Of a stretch of 64,000 bases of DNA, positions 60,026 to 64,000 are shown piece after piece. Each line of letters begins with the position of its first letter. The first letter of the stretch is position 1. A program made the position numbers and the translations under genes. The DNA comes from Sandaracinaceae bacterium (GTDB taxonomy: Bacteria; Myxococcota_A; Polyangia; Polyangiales; Houyiibacteriaceae): contig JACKEI010000003.1 of assembly GCA_020633075.1 (NCBI GenBank), positions 124,001 to 188,000 of the forward strand. The letters run 5' to 3'. The notes beneath the pieces were generated by a model. That model did no database searches and was not told the DNA's origin. It was given only the letters and a program-made list of their open reading frames with translations.

Positions 60026-63000
60026 CTATGGCGCCAACACCAGGGGCCAGGGGAGCGTGCAGAGCTCGTCACGTACCTCCGCGAGCCCGGCACGAATCTG
60101 CGCCATGCTGGCGCGCTGCGAGGGCTGTCGGCGTAGGCCCGCCTGCAACAGGCGCGCGAAGCGGCGCGTCTCGGTGAAGCCCGTGAGCATCTGGACGCCC
60201 TCGGGCACGCCGTCGTGCTCGATGTGCGCACCGATCATCCCGAGCTCCGTGTCCGCCGTGAAGAGGCACAGGTTGGTGACGAGCTCGAAGGCCATGCAGC
60301 AGAAGGCGTACACGTCGACGGGCGTGGCCGCGTCGGAGGGGAGCGCGCCCCACACCTCGGGGGCGCCATACTCGGCCGTGCCACAACCGGGGCGCATGTG
60401 GCGACCGGCCAGACCGAAGTCCACCAGCACGGGGGACTCCTCCCCCAGCTCTCCCTGTCGGACGATGATGTTGGACGGCTTCACGTCGAGGTGTCCGACC
60501 CCGATGGCGTGCATGGCCTCGAGCCCCGCCGCGACCCCCTCCAACAGCATGAGCGAGCGCGCCATGGTCAGGTCGTTGGTCTCCAGCAGGCGCTCGATGT
60601 TGGGCCCCTCCACGAGCTCCATCACCAAGATGGGCTTCGGCCTGGCGCCTGCGTCGAACGTCACGAAGCGCGCGATGTTGGGGTGGTCCGGCAGCGCCAA
60701 GAGGGCACCGGCCTCCTCGCGAAACAGCCGCAAGAACTCCGCCTCCGAGAGCGTGCGCGCTGCGGCGCCGGAGTAGTCGGGGACCTTCAGCGCAAAGAGC
60801 TCCGCGCGCGCCGTGTGGCGCTCGCCGGCGCGCTTGGCCGCAAACACCGACCCGCCAGCGCCGTTTCCGATGGTGTCCGTCACGTAGAACCCGCCGAGCG
60901 TGCGGCTGGGCGGCATCCACGCGGGCATCTTGACCACCTTCCGTGTGGCGGTCAGCAGGCTCGGGCGCGACGAGCGCGGACCGTCTGCGGGGAGCGTGGC
61001 GATGTAGCGGATGGTCGCCCCCAGCACGTCTGCGATGGCGCGGGGGAAGTCGTGCTGGGCCGCCTCCACGAACGCCGCCGCCTCGTCATCGAGGGCTTCC
61101 CCGCCGGTCCGGATGGCGCGCTGCACGTGGACGTCCATCAGCCGCAGCGTCGCGACCGAGTGGGGCTCGTCCACGTCCAGCATGGCCAGCCGCCTGCGCG
61201 CGCCCGCCACGAGCTGCGCGAGATCCACGACGTAGTCCTCGAGGTCCCCGAGGGGCGTGTCCGAGGAGCGCTCGGCGAGCTCCGCCAGCGAGTCGCAGCG
61301 CAGCGCTGTCCCGAGCCCCCGCGAGAGACGGTTGAGCGAGCCGCGCAGCGCCTCGACCCGCGGCGAGCAGGCCACGGGCAGGTCGGTCGCCAGCTTGGCG
61401 ATGGCCTCCACCGCCATCAGCACACGGTCGCCCCGGTCGAGCGTCTCCGTAGCGCGCACCAGCGCTCCGTAGGCGTCCAGCGCGCGCTCGACCTCCGGCA
61501 TCATCGATGCCTCGGAGATGGACCGGATGTCCTCGGCCGAGGTGGCGAAGTCGCCCGCGAAGATGACGACGTCCGAGATCTCCGCGATCTCCTCCCGCAC
61601 GAGCGCGTCCATGGCGCGGGCCGAGGCCGCGCACAGCGCACGCCGCAGCCCCTTGCCGTGATCATGGGCGAGCCGCGTGAGCAGCACCCGCGTCGTCAGG
61701 ACGCGCCGCGCCGTGAGCAGATGTTCGCGCGGCTCCACCTGCTGCCCGTCCGCGTCCACGAGGTGCAGAAACGACTGCAGCCGCCGGATGCGCAGCGTGA
61801 ACTGCGTGGCGTCCTCACCGGGCCCCAGCGGCTCGCCCTCGTGGATGACCAGCCAGTTGGTCAGCCGCTGAAACAGGTCCCCGAGCGTGCGCCGCGTGTC
61901 GGCCTCGCTGTCGCTCTCCGAGCGCCGCTGCAGCACCAGGAGGTTGACCAGCCCGTCGGTGCTCAGCAGCGCGGCGTCGAGCTCGCGCAGCGCGAGGAAG
62001 GCCGTCTGACGCCCGACTCGCTCGCCCAGGTCGCAGTCCTCGAGGCGCGTCACGCGCTCCTCGGTGGCCTTCAAGATGTCCTGCGCCATGCGCGCCGCGG
62101 CGACCGGGCCGTCCTCCGCGAAGGCCCCGAGCGCATCAGCCACCATCTGCGGGAGGGAGCTGGCGGCGTCGACCTGCCGCTCACCGAGCTCGTTGGCTAC
62201 CGCGATCATGAGCGCGGCCTTGCCCTCGTCCTCGCGGTCGTCACCGGCGAGGGCCTCCCGCAGCTGCACGCGCGCGCGCTGTGCGGCCCACGCCGCGAAG
62301 TCCTCGCCCAGCCGCTCGCGCCGCAGGTCCAGCAGCACCTCCGCGATGGGCAGCGAGCCGTCGCGCACCAGCAGCTCCAGCAGCTCCTCCACGGCCTCGG
62401 GCTCGCGCTCGGCGGCGCGCGGCAGCCCCAGCATGAGCGCCGAGGGAAGCCCGCTGTCCTTGGCGACGAGGTCGCTCCCCAAGAGCCGATGGCAGGCGCC
62501 CAGCGCGGACTCCGGCTGGACGGTGATGCTCGCGGCGAGCGACGCCGCCGCGCGGCGCCACTCCGTCACGCTCAGGCTCGGGGAGAGGTTGTGGTGGATC
62601 TGCTCCTCCAGCTCCGGCAGCGAGCCAGACAGCAGCCCCCGCGCGGACGCGACGTGCCGCCACACCAGCGACTCGCGGTCACCCAGCAGCCGCTTCCAGG
62701 CTGCGCTCACCTCGGGGGTGCGGAACACGCGCACTCCCGAGGCGTCCCCGTCCGCGGCGCGCTGGGCTGCCTCGCGCGCGGCGCGCTCGAGCAGGCGGGC
62801 GGCGAGGCGTCGCGACGGTAGGGAGCCCATGGCTGGCCGCAGCAGCCACTCGTCGCGCAGCTCGGTGCTGGAGATGAGCGCGTAGGCCAGGCTGTCTGCG
62901 CGTGCGCCCGTGCCGATGGGCAGGTCCAGCGCCAGCGCCACGCGCGCGCGCACCCCCGGCCCGCTCAGCACCCGGGCACGGCCGAGCGCCAGGCGCGTCG

Positions 63001-63352
63001 CCAACGCGACGAAGGTGGAGGCGTTGCCCGAGTGCAGCCGCCGAAACACGAGCCGCCCGAGGTCGCGCTTGGCGTCGCCCGGAGGCAGCGCGGCCGCGAA
63101 CTCGTAGAGGGAGGCGGCGGCGAAGGGCCCCGGCAGCCAGTCCAGGTCGTCCAGGAGCTTGTCCTCGCGCGCGCGCTCCACGCTCCGCAGCAGGTCGTCC
63201 GGATCGAGCCCCTCGAGCGGCGCCGGGTGCTGCAGGTTCACGATGGTGGCGCCCAGCGTCGCCAGGCTCTGACGCCAGACACCGCGACGCTCCTCCGGGT
63301 CCGCGAGGCGGTGGAGCTGCGTCAGGCCGTCGAGGTAGTCGCGCGTCCGCAT
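60026..63352 (-). CDS. Large Ser/Thr kinase, non-RD type, with long helical N-terminal region
   Basis: A 1108-residue protein. Residues 1 to about 825 are alpha-helical and leucine/arginine-rich with HEAT- or TPR-like character but no clear repeat family. The kinase domain is at about 830-1095: glycine loop GNGAGGSVFA, ATP Lys K856 (FALKVP), catalytic HLDVKPSN with D956 (HRD changed to HLD), DFG in LVDFGLAG and APE in YGAPEV. The missing Arg makes it a non-RD kinase, usually not controlled by loop phosphorylation; the N-terminal region may be the regulator. No signal peptide or membrane segment. The kinase gene leads a two-gene operon with the membrane protein (2-bp gap). Confidence 0.85.
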   Translation of the reverse strand: MRTRDYLDGLTQLHRLADPEERRGVWRQSLATLGATIVNLQHPAPLEGLDPDDLLRSVERAREDKLLDDLDWLPGPFAAASLYEFAAALPPGDAKRDLGRLVFRRLHSGNASTFVALATRLALGRARVLSGPGVRARVALALDLPIGTGARADSLAYALISSTELRDEWLLRPAMGSLPSRRLAARLLERAAREAAQRAADGDASGVRVFRTPEVSAAWKRLLGDRESLVWRHVASARGLLSGSLPELEEQIHHNLSPSLSVTEWRRAAASLAASITVQPESALGACHRLLGSDLVAKDSGLPSALMLGLPRAAEREPEAVEELLELLVRDGSLPIAEVLLDLRRERLGEDFAAWAAQRARVQLREALAGDDREDEGKAALMIAVANELGERQVDAASSLPQMVADALGAFAEDGPVAAARMAQDILKATEERVTRLEDCDLGERVGRQTAFLALRELDAALLSTDGLVNLLVLQRRSESDSEADTRRTLGDLFQRLTNWLVIHEGEPLGPGEDATQFTLRIRRLQSFLHLVDADGQQVEPREHLLTARRVLTTRVLLTRLAHDHGKGLRRALCAASARAMDALVREEIAEISDVVIFAGDFATSAEDIRSISEASMMPEVERALDAYGALVRATETLDRGDRVLMAVEAIAKLATDLPVACSPRVEALRGSLNRLSRGLGTALRCDSLAELAERSSDTPLGDLEDYVVDLAQLVAGARRRLAMLDVDEPHSVATLRLMDVHVQRAIRTGGEALDDEAAAFVEAAQHDFPRAIADVLGATIRYIATLPADGPRSSRPSLLTATRKVVKMPAWMPPSRTLGGFYVTDTIGNGAGGSVFAAKRAGERHTARAELFALKVPDYSGAAARTLSEAEFLRLFREEAGALLALPDHPNIARFVTFDAGARPKPILVMELVEGPNIERLLETNDLTMARSLMLLEGVAAGLEAMHAIGVGHLDVKPSNIIVRQGELGEESPVLVDFGLAGRHMRPGCGTAEYGAPEVWGALPSDAATPVDVYAFCCMAFELVTNLCLFTADTELGMIGAHIEHDGVPEGVQMLTGFTETRRFARLLQAGLRRQPSQRASMAQIRAGLAEVRDELCTLPWPLVLAP

Positions 63353-63428
63353 GAAGGCGCGTCAATCTACCAGCGTTCGCGCCCGTCGTGGGATTAAGAC
63401 GGAACCGCGCGTGGCTCGCGCGGCCACG

Positions 63429-64000
63429 TCAGAGCCCGTCCACGCGGTCGTCGTCAGGCACCGCGATGCCCGCCATGCCCAGCAGGCGCAGCGCGTTGCT
63501 GGTCTTCACCACGCCCGCTCGCAGGCGGTAGTCGAAGATCATCTCGTCGCCGCGCATGACGTCCGTGAAGTGCACGTTCGCGACCGCGCCGGGCCGCTCG
63601 TGCTCCAGCTCCGAGAGCGCGATGTCGTGGGTGGCGGCGAGCCCCAGCGCGCCGCGGTCCAGCAGGTGCGTCAGCACCGCGCGCGCTCCCAGGTGCCGGG
63701 CGCGCGCGTTGGTCCCGCGCAGCAGCTCGTCCAACAGGAACAGGAGCGGTGGCTGCCGCTCGGCGCCCTCCACCACGCTGCGCAGCTTGGACAGCTCGGC
63801 GTGGAAGTAGCTGGCCCCACGCTGCAGTGAGTCGTCCACGCGCATGCTGGCGCGGAGGCGCACCTCGGGCAGCGCGAGCGCGTCGGCCAGCACGGGCCCT
63901 CCGGCCAGCGCCAGCGCCGTGTTGAGGCCCACGGCACGCAGCAGCGTGCTCTTGCCGGCCATGTTGGAGCCCGTGATGATCAGCGCGTGGCCGGGCCCGC
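63429..64000 (-). CDS. MutS domain-V ATPase, C-terminal part (cut by the window edge)
   Basis: The frame runs off the right edge; the last 190 codons are visible. It contains Walker A ITGSNMAGKST, a Walker B-type LLFLLDELLRGTN and the ATHD segment of the MutS-family ATPase. The part after the ATPase is short (no C-terminal clamp/dimer extension), which fits the stand-alone MutS-like proteins rather than mismatch-repair MutS with its full tail. The rest of the gene is outside the window, so the N-terminal domains are unknown. Confidence 0.85.
   Translation of the reverse strand, partial: GPGHALIITGSNMAGKSTLLRAVGLNTALALAGGPVLADALALPEVRLRASMRVDDSLQRGASYFHAELSKLRSVVEGAERQPPLLFLLDELLRGTNARARHLGARAVLTHLLDRGALGLAATHDIALSELEHERPGAVANVHFTDVMRGDEMIFDYRLRAGVVKTSNALRLLGMAGIAVPDDDRVDGL

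Noticed and set aside
60215..62821. An 868-codon open frame antisense to the large kinase
   Set aside because: A GC-rich shadow frame of Arg/His/Gln-rich sequence. The minus-strand frame encodes complete kinase motifs.

Overview
The window is a dense stretch (about 70% G+C by eye) of a bacterial chromosome with short intergenic gaps and genes on both strands. It most likely comes from a myxobacterium-like member of Myxococcota (Polyangiales/Sandaracinaceae-like). Pointers are a CdnL/CarD regulator with its own strong promoter, a recA whose promoter holds a site matching 16 of 17 positions of the Myxococcus LexA-box consensus as I recall it, several Hanks-type Ser/Thr kinases, a PP2C phosphatase, a hybrid histidine kinase, a class III cyclase, many lipoproteins of unknown function and many TetR regulators. 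No tRNA, rRNA, CRISPR array, prophage or insertion sequence was seen, and no intergenic gap exceeds about 250 bp.

Layout. 1-7 kb: tail of an unknown gene, SRPBCC protein, amidase, ClC-type channel, a DUF2236/MpaB-like oxygenase behind a palindromic operator, and an outer-membrane barrel/lipoprotein pair. 7-10.4 kb: small membrane protein, GAF-like/cyclase protein, PP2C phosphatase. 10.5-14.3 kb: a translationally coupled fatty-acid operon (MaoC hydratase, high-molecular-weight FabG, thiolase) behind two tandem palindromes; its gene content matches the mycobacterial htdX-fabG4-fadA2 cluster, and the fourth member of that cluster, a FadE5-like acyl-CoA dehydrogenase, sits at 53.0-54.8 kb. 14.4-24.1 kb: secreted proteins, a thioredoxin-like protein, a TauD-type dioxygenase, a hybrid kinase, an MBL hydrolase, a TVP38 membrane protein, and a coupled DUF3604/TauE pair. 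24.3-30.3 kb: three TetR genes, an AEC transporter, a lipoprotein of unknown function, and an unusual 2-oxoglutarate oxygenase fused to a WD40-type propeller. 30.3-36 kb: M3 oligopeptidase, soluble transhydrogenase, molybdopterin oxidoreductase.

36-42.3 kb: lipoprotein/secreted protease operon, TetR, a divergent diiron protein/Rieske oxygenase pair sharing a perfect 18-bp operator, and a Ser/Thr kinase. 42.3-47.9 kb: a compact four-gene minus-strand cluster (small membrane protein, flotillin-like protein, TPR lipoprotein, HerA-like ATPase) that looks like a membrane-associated machine of unknown role. 48-52.8 kb: secreted and membrane proteins, alcohol dehydrogenase coupled to an HSL-type esterase. 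55-58.6 kb: recA, a lipoprotein, cdnL, a DsbA-like lipoprotein. 58.6-63.4 kb: a 1108-residue non-RD kinase with a long helical N-terminal region, followed in the same operon by a membrane protein with a coding minisatellite. The right edge cuts a MutS-type ATPase.

Two themes recur. One is lipid/hydrophobe metabolism (MaoC, FabG4, thiolase, acyl-CoA dehydrogenase, Rieske, diiron, MpaB, TauD, alcohol dehydrogenase, esterase) under probable TetR-type control through palindromic sites. The other is envelope-facing proteins combined with eukaryote-like signalling. All functions are inferred from motifs read by eye; nothing was searched against a database.
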